DNA of 64,000 nt from an uncultured Acidobacteriia bacterium (lineage in GTDB: Bacteria > Acidobacteriota > Terriglobia > Bryobacterales > Bryobacteraceae), in contig CAIKAS010000011.1 of the NCBI GenBank assembly GCA_903825445.1, positions 1 to 64,000 of the forward strand. Reading direction: 5' to 3'. Shown in pieces: positions 42,745-51,387 of this stretch. The notes beneath the pieces were generated by a model. It was given only the letters and a program-made list of their open reading frames with translations. It ran no database searches and had not been told where the DNA came from. The position numbers and the translations under genes were made by a program. Each line of letters begins with the position of its first letter. Position 1 is the stretch's first letter.

Positions 42745-42978
42745 CCCTCTGACTTCAGCGTCAGAAATGAGATACTTCGACCCTCAAAAGCCCAAAATGA
42801 GACCTCTTCATTCCCGGCCTGAGCGCCGGAGCCGGGGACATCGGCAACGGCATGTCTCCCAGCCCTCTGAACCGCTGCGTGTTGGTCACGGAGTGTCGTA
42901 AAGACTGTCGTTCTTCTCGTGGGTGCGGGGGTAACCGCCGGAGTAGGACTGGGACGGCCCAGTCCGTTGGGGGCTATG

Positions 42979-42999
42979 CGCTCACACCGCGTTCACACC
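42979..42999 (+). repeat. Candidate right integrase arm sites
   Basis: GCGCTCACAC then C then GCGTTCACAC: the same 10-mer as at 32843-32862, repeated with one extra base and one mismatch, 102 bases inside attR. Confidence 0.5.
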
Positions 43000-43100
43000 A
43001 CAGCGTGCCAGAAGGGGTCCCACACAAAACGCCGTGACAATCTAATCCCAGAATGAACAACTTAGACTGAACTGAACCAGACCGAGCCAGCGGTTAACCC

Positions 43101-43124
43101 GTTCGATTCCCGTTAGCGCTACCA
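43101..43124 (+). repeat. attR: 24-bp copy of the tRNA-Glu 3' end
   Basis: Identical to 32795-32818. No D-arm or anticodon arm precedes it, so it is not a second tRNA gene but the right junction of the integrated element. Confidence 0.9.
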
Positions 43125-43400
43125 ATTCCTCAACAACTGCCAAAGGTTTCATCGCAGCGCATCACACATTTTTGAGTGATTGTGGTGATTACGCTCCCCA
43201 AACGGCGAAGACCACCCGCTCTCTGCTCGATTTCGCGTAGGCTAAATGGCACCACGTATCGGGTCGCGCGACGCATTAAGGCGTCTGGCAGGACAGGTAC
43301 TGCACCATTCGACCGCGTGCCTGCAAACGGCGCCCAATAGTGGAGAATCGCCGGGAACATTGACGCCCTCAAGCAGTTCAATGTACTGATTCCAACGAAT

Positions 43401-46400
43401 TCATTTCACCGTTACGACAAAGAGCGCGTGGTGCGAGAGAATGTATAAATCCCGCCCTCCGGCGCCACCGAAGACGACATCAAGCGCTCGCTCTGGCACG
43501 TCGATCCGCCCGATCTGTTTCCCCGCGCGGTCATAGACGAAGATCTGTCCATTCGCGATATATACGTTGCCTTTCGGGTCGACGGCGACGCTTTCACCGC
43601 CACGATCTGCAAACGATTTCAAGTTGTCGAGCGAGCCATCCGAATTCACGGTTGCACTGTAAGTGACGTCCTCGGACTCGCTACTGACGTAAACACGTTC
43701 GCCGGGTTTGGCGGTGACAAAGCCATAGGTGTCGAGGTTATCCGAAAACCGCCAGCCATCGATTGAGTTAGGCGCTCCCTGCTGGAAGACGCGACTGGCG
43801 GGCAGGAAGACGGTGCCATCGGGCGATACGTATTGTTTCGCTTTCGGCGTGGTCACGTCTTCGGCGAACATTTGCGCGAGCGTTTTGTAGACGAAGCTGT
43901 TGAAGTCTAGCTGCGTCTTGAATTCGCCGTTGTTCCAGTAGTTGCCTGGCAAAGCGGCGCGCGCATCCGGACGGGGTTTGGTTTCCTGCGGCGTCAGCAC
44001 CGTGATCTGATCTTTCGGCGAGCCTGGGCGGAAGGAATAGACAGTGCTCTCCGGCCCCGCGGATGAGAGCACAAGCAGGTCACCCGCCTGGTCAAACACA
44101 AGGTTTATGGGGTCGAGCGGGCTATCACGCTCAATCGACAGGCCATCGGCGCCGGACCAGCTATAGATGCGCTGCTCATGGCGATCGACAAAGTACAGCT
44201 TGCCGGTCGAATTCACAGCAGCACCGGCAATAGAAAAGAATCCGTCTTCCAGCTTTCGGACTTGCGCTCCTGGCTCCAGTACAGCGGAAGCGTCGCCGGC
44301 AATTGGCCGGAGCGGAGCGGCTGGAACGTCCAGCACAGCAAAGAGGCGTTCACGCGTATCGATGTGATGAGTCGCGTCCTGTATAGAATTCTCATACGGG
44401 TATTTGCTGATACGCAGAAAAGTGCCGCATCCATTCGCGTCGCATGTTGAGTAGCCGCTTTCGGCGTTAACGTAGACGTTGCGAAAATGGATGCCTTCGG
44501 AGTGATAGATGAGCACGGCGGCGGGAAACGGCGCGCGAGAACGGGTGACACGATAGGCGTGATAGTTGGCTATGGTGATGTTCTTCGACGAATCTATTTC
44601 GAGCGACAGGGCTTCGGGGCTTTCTCCCGCTTCTTCTTCCGATTGAGGCGCGTTGAGGTCCCAGTTCTCCACGTGATCGAGCTTGATTTCGTTGCGAACG
44701 TGGTGTTCGTTGGAAAGTTCGTAGACGTGGCCCGGCGTTGTGGTATCGGAGACGTAGAAGCCGGCCTGAGCGAACGTGTCGGGAGTCCAGATGTCGGCAA
44801 AGGTTCCGCCACCGCCCTCGGTGACCCACAGGCTGGGGTATTGGCCATCCCAGCGCTTGTGCAGGTCGGGGTCGGCCGTATGGTCGTTGTTGTAGGGGTT
44901 GGTACCGCTGCCGTGGCCGCCCAGAAAACGCACGTCGTCAATGAGCGAGCCAACGCCGGCGCGCCAGATGACGCCCGCCGCGCGGGGATTACTGCCACCT
45001 GTGCTGACGCCGAAGCCGCTAAGGATATTCGTACCGCCGGAGGGTGCCGCAATCAAGGCGCGGGCCGGGCCTATGGGCGAGGCTCCGTTGCGAAAAGCGG
45101 GCGCGTCGTCGGGAAGATCGAACTGCGTGAGCGTGGGGTGCAGGCCGATGAGGACGGTATCCGGCTTTAGGATGAGCGTGTCGGTGATGTTGTAATGACC
45201 ACCCGGGAAATAGAGGACGCGATGCTGATCGATGGCCTTTCGGATAGCAGCAGTGTCGTCTGTGGTGCCGTCGCCGGTGACGCCTAACGAGTGGACGTTG
45301 ACCCATTCGGTAGTGGGCGGCAAGGCGGGAATTGCCGGTGCCAGTCCCGCCGGCATAGCGGTCAGAGGCGCTCCGTCGTAACTCATGCCGATAGCGCCGG
45401 CAGCTCCTTCGCCAGGAAGGATGAGTCCATAGTTGAAGTTCGCGACGCGGTACATCGGACCTTTGCCTGAAATCTTCTTACCGCTTTCCCGAAGCAGCGC
45501 GAAGACAGGGGCATTACTCAGAACGGCATTCTCAAAACCGATTTCGGTAAGGGGATTATTCTCATTGCTGATGACGATGACAGGGCCGGAAATGTTTTCG
45601 AAGCGGCTGTCTTTGACCCAAACCTGATCGGAATATTTGGGGTCGATATCGATGGCGGTGGGCACGTCGCGGAAGGTATCGCGGATAAGGGTAAGGGCTA
45701 CTTCGTGTTCGCGAATCGCGGCGTCGCGCTGACCCTGGAATTCCGAATCTATCAGTGTGTATTGCCATGCAGCCGAGGTTTTATCGGTGAGAATGCCATA
45801 GCGTCCGCCGTAGAAGCGCAGGTCCTCGGCTTCGTTGCCGACTTCGGTGAGCGCCGCAAGGCCGGAGCCGATGTGGAAGTCCATGTGGCTGAGATAGGCA
45901 TGCTGGGCGAAGTGGCAGCGGATGGCGACGGCGGCGGGATTGCCGTCGCCTATTTCGAAATCGATGTTGCTCATTGCGGAGTAAAATGTCCCTGCGCCAG
46001 CGTCTGAGATGTCGTTATTGGGAGGCACGCTGTCGGGCGGCGGGAACGGCACGCGGAAGTTTCGGCCGCCGGTTCCTCCCGCCGCAGCGGTGCGAGGACG
46101 TCCGCCAGTGAACATGACCATGACGCTCACACCCTTCTGATAGCCCGGCGTGTTGGCCGCGAGTTGAATGACCGGACGCGTGGCGCCATAGCCGATGATG
46201 CGCACGCCTGGCCAGACATAGATTGTCCGCGTCAGCCGGTATCGGCCGGAAGGAACGAAGAGGATTCCTTCACGGGCGTTGTTTTCCGCTTTGTCAATAG
46301 CGGCCTGGAGCGCCGCGCTGTCGTCGCTCTTACCGTCGGCGTGTGCGCCGAAGTCGGTAGCGGTGAGATAGACGGCCTTCGGGTCGTCCAGGCGAGAGGT

Positions 46401-46484
46401 GAACGCCGAGGCCGCAAACGCAGCGCAGGCCAGGGCATGCAGCAGGGTGAATAGGAGCAGCTTCTTTACAGGACTCGTCAGCAT
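43401..46484 (-). CDS. Exported pectate-lyase-fold (beta-helix) protein with propeller-like C-terminus
   Basis: A 1027-residue secreted protein with signal peptide MLTSPVKKLLLFTLLHALAC. Two Pectate_lyase_3/GH28-like beta-helix units start at about residue 38 (VYLTATDFGAHADGKSDDSA) and 395 (VNVHSLGVTGDGTTDDTAAI). Each has the GTTDDTAAI-like opening and FPGGHYN-type turns. After about 760 the chain has repeats such as GKLYFVDRHEQRIYSWSG and GNVYIANGQIFVYDRAGKQI, suggesting an NHL-type beta-propeller. It may degrade or bind a polysaccharide; catalytic residues cannot be fixed by eye. Confidence 0.88.
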   Translation of the reverse strand: MLTSPVKKLLLFTLLHALACAAFAASAFTSRLDDPKAVYLTATDFGAHADGKSDDSAALQAAIDKAENNAREGILFVPSGRYRLTRTIYVWPGVRIIGYGATRPVIQLAANTPGYQKGVSVMVMFTGGRPRTAAAGGTGGRNFRVPFPPPDSVPPNNDISDAGAGTFYSAMSNIDFEIGDGNPAAVAIRCHFAQHAYLSHMDFHIGSGLAALTEVGNEAEDLRFYGGRYGILTDKTSAAWQYTLIDSEFQGQRDAAIREHEVALTLIRDTFRDVPTAIDIDPKYSDQVWVKDSRFENISGPVIVISNENNPLTEIGFENAVLSNAPVFALLRESGKKISGKGPMYRVANFNYGLILPGEGAAGAIGMSYDGAPLTAMPAGLAPAIPALPPTTEWVNVHSLGVTGDGTTDDTAAIRKAIDQHRVLYFPGGHYNITDTLILKPDTVLIGLHPTLTQFDLPDDAPAFRNGASPIGPARALIAAPSGGTNILSGFGVSTGGSNPRAAGVIWRAGVGSLIDDVRFLGGHGSGTNPYNNDHTADPDLHKRWDGQYPSLWVTEGGGGTFADIWTPDTFAQAGFYVSDTTTPGHVYELSNEHHVRNEIKLDHVENWDLNAPQSEEEAGESPEALSLEIDSSKNITIANYHAYRVTRSRAPFPAAVLIYHSEGIHFRNVYVNAESGYSTCDANGCGTFLRISKYPYENSIQDATHHIDTRERLFAVLDVPAAPLRPIAGDASAVLEPGAQVRKLEDGFFSIAGAAVNSTGKLYFVDRHEQRIYSWSGADGLSIERDSPLDPINLVFDQAGDLLVLSSAGPESTVYSFRPGSPKDQITVLTPQETKPRPDARAALPGNYWNNGEFKTQLDFNSFVYKTLAQMFAEDVTTPKAKQYVSPDGTVFLPASRVFQQGAPNSIDGWRFSDNLDTYGFVTAKPGERVYVSSESEDVTYSATVNSDGSLDNLKSFADRGGESVAVDPKGNVYIANGQIFVYDRAGKQIGRIDVPERALDVVFGGAGGRDLYILSHHALFVVTVK

Positions 46485-46798
46485 GGCGATATCTCCGCCT
46501 CAAGTTATATCGCGGCAGGATGAACGGCAGCAGATGTCGATCTCCTGCCCGGGCACCAACTACAGTTAAAACACCGACCTCCTACGGTCGTATGTCCAAC
46601 TGGCGTCATTTCGATCTTGCAGATTGCGGCTCTCAAATAGATTTCTGGCGCCATTTTCTTTCGCCAAGCCCAGCAAAGTAAGGCGTTTGACCGACGAAAC
46701 GTGGGCGACCACGCGATAAGGCCATGCAGATGCACTCCTTCTAAGTGACTGTCGGCGTGGCACTTGCTACAATCCGGCACCTCAGGAGATCGACGGAA

Positions 46799-47242
46799 AT
46801 GCTAATCAAGCGCTGCATTCGAATACAGATTGAAGGCGGTGCGATCAAGCGCTCGGGGTTGATTTTGGCAATGATGGCTGGTTTATCCATGACTGCCGCT
46901 GCTCAGCCACAGGCGACTCTGTCGACGTTCGGTATCTGGCCATTGTGTGTCGCCGGCCTGGTGGTTCCGGCAGCGGTCTGCAACTTCACGCCGGTGTACG
47001 AACTGTTGATTGCAGGCACTGACGAGACTGCCACTGGATACACGTACACGGTGCAGGCAAAGCTCGAAGACGGTACAACAGCATCAGTGGCGGGAACTGT
47101 GCGGCGTGACGACAATCAGTACGGGTATACGGCCGTTGCGCCAATTACCCTCGGTGGGATCGTACAATCGACAACGATCATTGTGCAGGCAACGTACAAG
47201 GATGTTGGGGCGTCGGCCGCGGCGACAACGCGGAGGAAGTGA
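46799..47242 (+). CDS. Small exported protein, unrecognised
   Basis: A 147-residue protein (start at 46799; ATG at 46745 is also open). A signal-type segment (GLILAMMAGLSMTAAAQPQA) precedes a single beta-rich domain (YELLIAGTDETATGYTYTVQ, then TIIVQATYKDVG). No family recognised. The 260 bases upstream hold no gene that I can support. Confidence 0.6.
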   Translation: MLIKRCIRIQIEGGAIKRSGLILAMMAGLSMTAAAQPQATLSTFGIWPLCVAGLVVPAAVCNFTPVYELLIAGTDETATGYTYTVQAKLEDGTTASVAGTVRRDDNQYGYTAVAPITLGGIVQSTTIIVQATYKDVGASAAATTRRK

Positions 47243-47254
47243 TTAGCATTCCTG

Positions 47255-49819
47255 TCAGGCGCCTGTCGCCGCCCCGATGTTCGGCAAACCTGAACTGACA
47301 GGCCGATTCGCTGAGTCTCCCAGTTCAGAGAGCAGTGGAGCCAGACCGGATTCGTACTTTCGCCAGCGCTGCATGGAAGTGCGGAACAAGGGCTTGCGAA
47401 CCTGAGCGGCGCTGGCAGTCTTAACAGGTCGTTTACTGTTATGGAAGCTGACGCAGCGATTGTCCCAGGGCAACCCGCAATGTTCAATCATTCGTCGTGC
47501 CTGACCCTCGATGTCATCCACCACGTCCTCGTACGACACATCGAGCACGGTTCCCTCAGGAAGAACGGAGCGCCAGTGGTTCATCATGCCCTGGTAACGG
47601 CGATAGCAACGCCCCAACTCTCCCAGGTCGTAGCTGTACGGAACTCCTGCGGTGAACAATTTGGAGTAGCAGGACACGCAGGTATCAACAGGGTCCCGCA
47701 TGGTGTGGATGATCTTCGCGTTTGGCAGCGCGAGTCGTATCAGCCCGATGTAGAGAAAATTGGCGGGCAGCTTATTGGTAATGAACGTCTTTCCCGCTTC
47801 CAGCGCGGGTAGCCTCCCGAGATAGGCCCGGCCCAGTGCGGCTAGCGCGTCGGAATCAAGACCGGGAACGCAGTCCGGGTACGGCAATGACGCCCCACTC
47901 GTGCGTAAGATATCCTCGATGGCCGACTCAAAGGCCATGAGTTCGCCTCCGCCCTGGATCTGCGGATGGCTGGCAAGTATCTGTTCGATCAGAGTGCTGC
48001 CTGAACGCGGCATCCCGAGAACGAAAATCGGAGCCCGGGATGGATCGCCTTCTCCCTGGTAACGGGCACACAGGCTCTTGTCGAATGTCATGGCAACATC
48101 TTCAAAGAGTTTGGCGGCTACTGTTTCGTCGTAGAGAATCTGTCGTCGTTTCAGATCGTTTCCCTGAACCATGTGCTGAAAGGCCCGCTCGTAATCTTTG
48201 CTGTCTTCAAAGGCTTTAGCCAGAGCAAAATGGATGTACAGCGCCTTGTGGTCCGGGAGATGACCGTTCGCCAGCAGATCTTCCAACACCGTCAGGTCAG
48301 CATCGCCTGGATGGCAGGTCTTGATTGCCGAGCGATTATAGTGGGCCTCCGCGTAGTCCGGCCGGATAGAAATTGCCTGCTCGTAGTGCGCTGAGGCCTT
48401 CTCAAGGTCGCCGCGCTCCATGAAGATATTTCCCAGGCTGTTGTGGGCCTCGGGTTGGTTAGGATTGGCCGAAAGTGCGTGGAGGCAGTGCGCGATCGCA
48501 GTTTCATCTAACCCTTCCGCCGCCAGCGCAATGCCCAGGTTACTGTGTGCCTCCGCGTAGTCCGGCCGAATACTGATCGCGTGCTCGTAGTGTCTTCTCC
48601 CCTCCCCTGATCTCCCCTGGGCGCAGAACGCGTTGCCCAGGTTATTGTGAGCTTCTGCGTGCCCGGAATTGATCGTGATCGCTCGTTGATAGCACGTGAT
48701 CGCATCGCCGCCATTGCCTTTCGCGAAAAGGGCCGAACCCAGATTATTGTACGCATCGGCATAATCCGGTTTAACAGTCACGGCTCGCAGGTAATGCGCG
48801 ATCGCATCATCCAGCCTGCCTTGCTCGCTGAGCAGGATTCCCAGGTTGTTATGCGCCTCCGCGAAATCCGGCTGGATGGCGAGTGCACGCGCATAATGCA
48901 ACATCGCTTCGGCAGACCTGCCCTGCGCCTTGAGTGCGGCGCCAAGATTATTGTGCGCATTGGCGTGGCCCGGATCGAGCGTGCATGCACGCTCACAGTG
49001 TGTAATCGCCTCCGCGAACTTACCCTGTGCCGTGAGCGCCATGCCCAAATTGCTGTGAGCGTCCGCATATTCTGGCCTGATCAAGACTGCCTGCCGGTAA
49101 TGCTTTCCAGCATCCTCATGATTGCCAAGCTCGCCAAGAATGATTCCGAGATTGTTGTGAGCTTCGGCGTGATCCGGCTGAATGGCGAGCGCGCGCTCAA
49201 AATGCATTCGCGCTTCGCTGGCCCGGCCGATCGACTTCAGCGCCGCGCCGAGATTGTTATGTGTGTTGGCCCGTCCGGGCGCAAGCGTGGAGGCTCGCTC
49301 ATAGTGATCTATGGCTTCCGCGTATTTACCCTGGGCGGCCAGCACGATCCCGAGGTTGCCATATGCGTCGGCATAGTCTGGCTTCAGCAGGAGAGCGTGC
49401 CGGTAATGCCCCGCCGCATCTTCGTACTTATTCTGACCGGCAAGAAGAACTCCCAGGTTGTTATGCGCTTCGGCAAAATTTGGATTCAGCCGAAGCACCT
49501 GCCGATAACGTGCAGCTGCATCGCTGACCTTGCCCTGGGCCGCCAGCGCATTACCCATACTGAAATGGTACGAAGGGTTGTCACTCACGACTCGGATCGC
49601 GCGACCGATGAATTCAACCGCAGTTTCGAAGCGGCCGTTTTGGCAAGCGATGAGCCCGATTAAATGCAGGCTGTCGGCATGACGAGGCTGGAGGGCCAGG
49701 ACAGCGTGAAAACCTCGTTCAGCCTCCGCCGGGCGGCCAGCCTGATAGTGCCGAATGGCGTCATGAAACATTCCCGGTACTATCTGACCCTGAAAAGCCT
49801 GGCCCTGCATTTGGCGCAT
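47255..49819 (-). CDS. TPR-repeat sulfotransferase
   Basis: An 854-residue protein. About 14 tetratricopeptide repeats of 34 residues fill residues 15-510, most with the AHNNLGI(A)L...AIxHYxRAL pattern. A sulfotransferase domain follows (about 580-830). Its 5'-phosphosulfate loop is APIFVLGMPRSGSTLIEQIL and its second PAPS segment is IIHTMRDPVDTCVSCYSKLF. Such fusions sulfate proteins or glycans, with the TPR as recognition arm. The near-identical repeats explain the repetitive DNA at 48300-49600. Confidence 0.93.
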   Translation of the reverse strand: MRQMQGQAFQGQIVPGMFHDAIRHYQAGRPAEAERGFHAVLALQPRHADSLHLIGLIACQNGRFETAVEFIGRAIRVVSDNPSYHFSMGNALAAQGKVSDAAARYRQVLRLNPNFAEAHNNLGVLLAGQNKYEDAAGHYRHALLLKPDYADAYGNLGIVLAAQGKYAEAIDHYERASTLAPGRANTHNNLGAALKSIGRASEARMHFERALAIQPDHAEAHNNLGIILGELGNHEDAGKHYRQAVLIRPEYADAHSNLGMALTAQGKFAEAITHCERACTLDPGHANAHNNLGAALKAQGRSAEAMLHYARALAIQPDFAEAHNNLGILLSEQGRLDDAIAHYLRAVTVKPDYADAYNNLGSALFAKGNGGDAITCYQRAITINSGHAEAHNNLGNAFCAQGRSGEGRRHYEHAISIRPDYAEAHSNLGIALAAEGLDETAIAHCLHALSANPNQPEAHNSLGNIFMERGDLEKASAHYEQAISIRPDYAEAHYNRSAIKTCHPGDADLTVLEDLLANGHLPDHKALYIHFALAKAFEDSKDYERAFQHMVQGNDLKRRQILYDETVAAKLFEDVAMTFDKSLCARYQGEGDPSRAPIFVLGMPRSGSTLIEQILASHPQIQGGGELMAFESAIEDILRTSGASLPYPDCVPGLDSDALAALGRAYLGRLPALEAGKTFITNKLPANFLYIGLIRLALPNAKIIHTMRDPVDTCVSCYSKLFTAGVPYSYDLGELGRCYRRYQGMMNHWRSVLPEGTVLDVSYEDVVDDIEGQARRMIEHCGLPWDNRCVSFHNSKRPVKTASAAQVRKPLFRTSMQRWRKYESGLAPLLSELGDSANRPVSSGLPNIGAATGA

Positions 49820-49922
49820 TGAAGTTTTCCTCGAGAGACCACTGGTGGGCGGGTGACGACTTGCGACCGGAGTGTCGGACCGAATGTTGAGCGTTCTGCC
49901 TTCCGGGGAATTGCGGCGTGGG

Positions 49923-50279
49923 TCACCTTCCTGCGAGTTGGCGTTTGATCGCCGCGTCCATCTGACTACGCGCTTGCGGAGTCATCTTCTTAAGCGACTG
50001 AGCCAGTTTTTTGCGATCCTTCGGAGAGAGTCGCTTCACGGCTGCGGCGAGCCGCGCCATTTCCGCCGGCGTCAATTCACTGCTGTTGCTTCTGACGGGC
50101 GCCGGTGCTTGTCTGGTCATGCGGGGTGGGGGCGGCAGGGGTGGCAGGAGCGCAGCCCGTACCAAATGAGCGTCGGTCGACGCAGCCAATGATGTCCGAC
50201 GCTCCGGACTTCGTACCGAACTCACCAAAAGGATCCCGGCGAAAAGGGCGACTGACACACTTACGGAAGTACTGCTCAT
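49923..50279 (-). CDS. Small membrane-anchored or exported protein
   Basis: A 118-residue protein with an N-terminal hydrophobic segment (SVSVALFAGILLVSSV), a Pro-rich linker (LLPPLPPPPRM) and a basic helical C-terminus (LTPAEMARLAAAVKRLSPKD). No family recognised. It lies between the TPR-sulfotransferase and a terminator. Confidence 0.6.
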   Translation of the reverse strand: MSSTSVSVSVALFAGILLVSSVRSPERRTSLAASTDAHLVRAALLPPLPPPPRMTRQAPAPVRSNSSELTPAEMARLAAAVKRLSPKDRKKLAQSLKKMTPQARSQMDAAIKRQLAGR

Positions 50280-50411
50280 GTACCTCAGTCAGGCAACTCG
50301 CTTGCCACGTGCAATTGCCTTATTTTCAACAGTTGTGGCTGGATTAGCGGGTTGCCGCTATTGACGGTAATGAGAAATCGTCAAATCTTTGACGCCTATC
50401 CTCTACAGGAC

Positions 50412-50450
50412 AAAAAAAAAAGCGGGACCGGCCTGAGCCTGTCCCGCTTT
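50412..50450 (-). terminator. Rho-independent terminator of the PEP-CTERM gene
   Basis: On the minus strand a perfect stem (AAAGCGGGAC/GTCCCGCTTT) is followed by a run of T. On the plus strand the pairing arms are 50420-50428 and 50441-50450, with the A-run at 50412-50421. It lies 25 bases beyond the stop of the gene at 50476. Confidence 0.9.
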
Positions 50451-50475
50451 CCGAGTTGCCAATTGTAAAGAAAAA

Positions 50476-51084
50476 CTAAGCCTTGAGGCGCTTGCGTGCC
50501 GCAAAAGCGAGGCCGATAAGGCCCGAACCAAACAAGGCGATCGACGCCGGTTCGGGAGCCGAAGCCGGCTGCAGCGTCACGTCAAACACCACCGATTGAC
50601 CGCCCACAGCGTCATATACTCCGGCGTCCGAAGTACCCGTAAAAGTCGCAGTTGTGCCATCAAAGGACACAGTGTTAAAACTGCCGTCAGCGAGATTACC
50701 CGAAGCGTAACTTACGCCGGTGACAATGGAACCGTCTGTGGTCGCAAAGTTACCTAGCTCGATCGTGAATCCACCGGAACCGTCACCGGTGGGACTCGAA
50801 CTGCCGGTGAAGTTAAATGTGATGGTTCCGTCGGTCGAATCCGTGTCGGCGAAAGCAACACTACCGTAAAGGCCAGAACTCACGCAGGCATCGTCGAATG
50901 CAGCAGTATAGGCGCAAAAGGCGACATTGGTCGGGCTAGTGTAAGTGCCGGAAGTTATACCCAGAGAGGTCTCTCCCGAAGCAGAACCGCCGGCGGTGTA
51001 CGTTACACCGACCAGCGACGCCATCGAAGTAGAAGCCAACGCGACGGACAATACCGCCGCCAGTTGTAATGCTCGAATGTTCAT
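50476..51084 (-). CDS. PEP-CTERM exported protein
   Basis: A 202-residue secreted protein, Gly/Ser/Thr-rich and beta-like. The signal peptide is residues 1-22 (AVLSVALASTSMA). The C-terminal sorting signal is SAPEPASIALFGSGLIGLAF then AARKRLKA. A strong Shine-Dalgarno (AAGGAGGA) precedes the ATG. It is a single-gene unit with its own terminator, so it is probably well expressed. Confidence 0.92.
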   Translation of the reverse strand: MNIRALQLAAVLSVALASTSMASLVGVTYTAGGSASGETSLGITSGTYTSPTNVAFCAYTAAFDDACVSSGLYGSVAFADTDSTDGTITFNFTGSSSPTGDGSGGFTIELGNFATTDGSIVTGVSYASGNLADGSFNTVSFDGTTATFTGTSDAGVYDAVGGQSVVFDVTLQPASAPEPASIALFGSGLIGLAFAARKRLKA

Positions 51085-51325
51085 TTGTGTAACTCCTCCT
51101 TAAATAAATCAAAAAAACAGAATGCGATTACCAGCAAACCACTTGCGGTTATTTTGGCATGGGGCAGAGTTAACGGTCAAATTAAATAACAGTTAATTCG
51201 TGCCAAAACACACAACGACACAAAGTGGCGTAACTCATTGATTCATTATCAGTTTGAAGGTAGAGCCCAAAGCCGTTCAGCCCACCCGTCGCAGGTCCGC
51301 CTATCGCGGGTCAAGATGGGGGGCA
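51085..51325. other. Intergenic region with inverted repeat upstream of PEP-CTERM gene
   Basis: Noncoding. A perfect 8-bp inverted repeat, TTTTGGCA at 51152-51159 and TGCCAAAA at 51201-51208, is 41 bases apart and flanks a minus-strand TTGACC. It may be an operator for the PEP-CTERM gene. A partial sigma-54 look (TTGGCACG) lacks the GC at -12. Confidence 0.4.
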
Positions 51326-51359
51326 CGAAAAAGGGGCAGGCGCTTTCGCCTGCCCCTTT
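51326..51359 (-). terminator. Rho-independent terminator of the PQQ-type genes
   Basis: A 13-bp perfect stem (AAAGGGGCAGGCG at 51330-51342, CGCCTGCCCCTTT at 51347-51359) with a 4-base loop, followed on the minus strand by TTTTT. It lies 28 bases past the stop of the gene at 51388. It shares GGGGCAG/CTGCCCC with the palindrome at 5349-5372. Confidence 0.88.
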
Positions 51360-51387
51360 GCTATTTATTCAGATCCTGCGACGGTAT

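Larger units (their letters stand above)
32795..43124. mobile_element. Integrated element at tRNA-Glu, about 10.3 kb
   Basis: Bounded by a 24-bp perfect direct repeat of the tRNA-Glu 3' end (32795-32818 and 43101-43124), as expected from site-specific integration by the encoded tyrosine integrase. Contents in order: LRAT-like gene, HTH-GrlR gene, integrase, excisionase, HUH Rep, an HTH protein, a serine recombinase, a frameshifted PEP-CTERM gene, a small ORF, a Cro/CI-type regulator and a large surface protein. The Rep-Xis-Int order recalls actinomycete integrative elements. No FtsK/TraB translocase, relaxosome or phage structural genes are seen, so it may be mobilisable rather than self-transferring. 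Confidence 0.88.
42745..43400. other. Noncoding right end of the element and flank
   Basis: No convincing gene. It holds the candidate right arm sites (42979-42999) and attR (43101-43124). Beyond attR lie 276 bases of chromosomal DNA before the pectate-lyase-fold gene stop. The frame at 43130-43381 has no recognisable feature. Confidence 0.6.

Noticed and set aside
43101-43124. Possible second tRNA-Glu gene
   Set aside because: Only the last 24 bases match; no D-arm, anticodon arm or 5' acceptor strand precedes it, so it is an attachment-site copy.
43130-43381. 83-residue minus-strand frame right of attR
   Set aside because: No ribosome site or recognisable domain; composition fits noncoding DNA.
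48292-49663. Periodic repeats that look like an array
   Set aside because: The 102-bp period encodes tetratricopeptide repeats; no spacer/repeat structure of a CRISPR array is present.
51190-51210. Sigma-54 promoter for the PEP-CTERM gene
   Set aside because: TTGGCACG is present, but the GC of the -12 element is missing at the right spacing.
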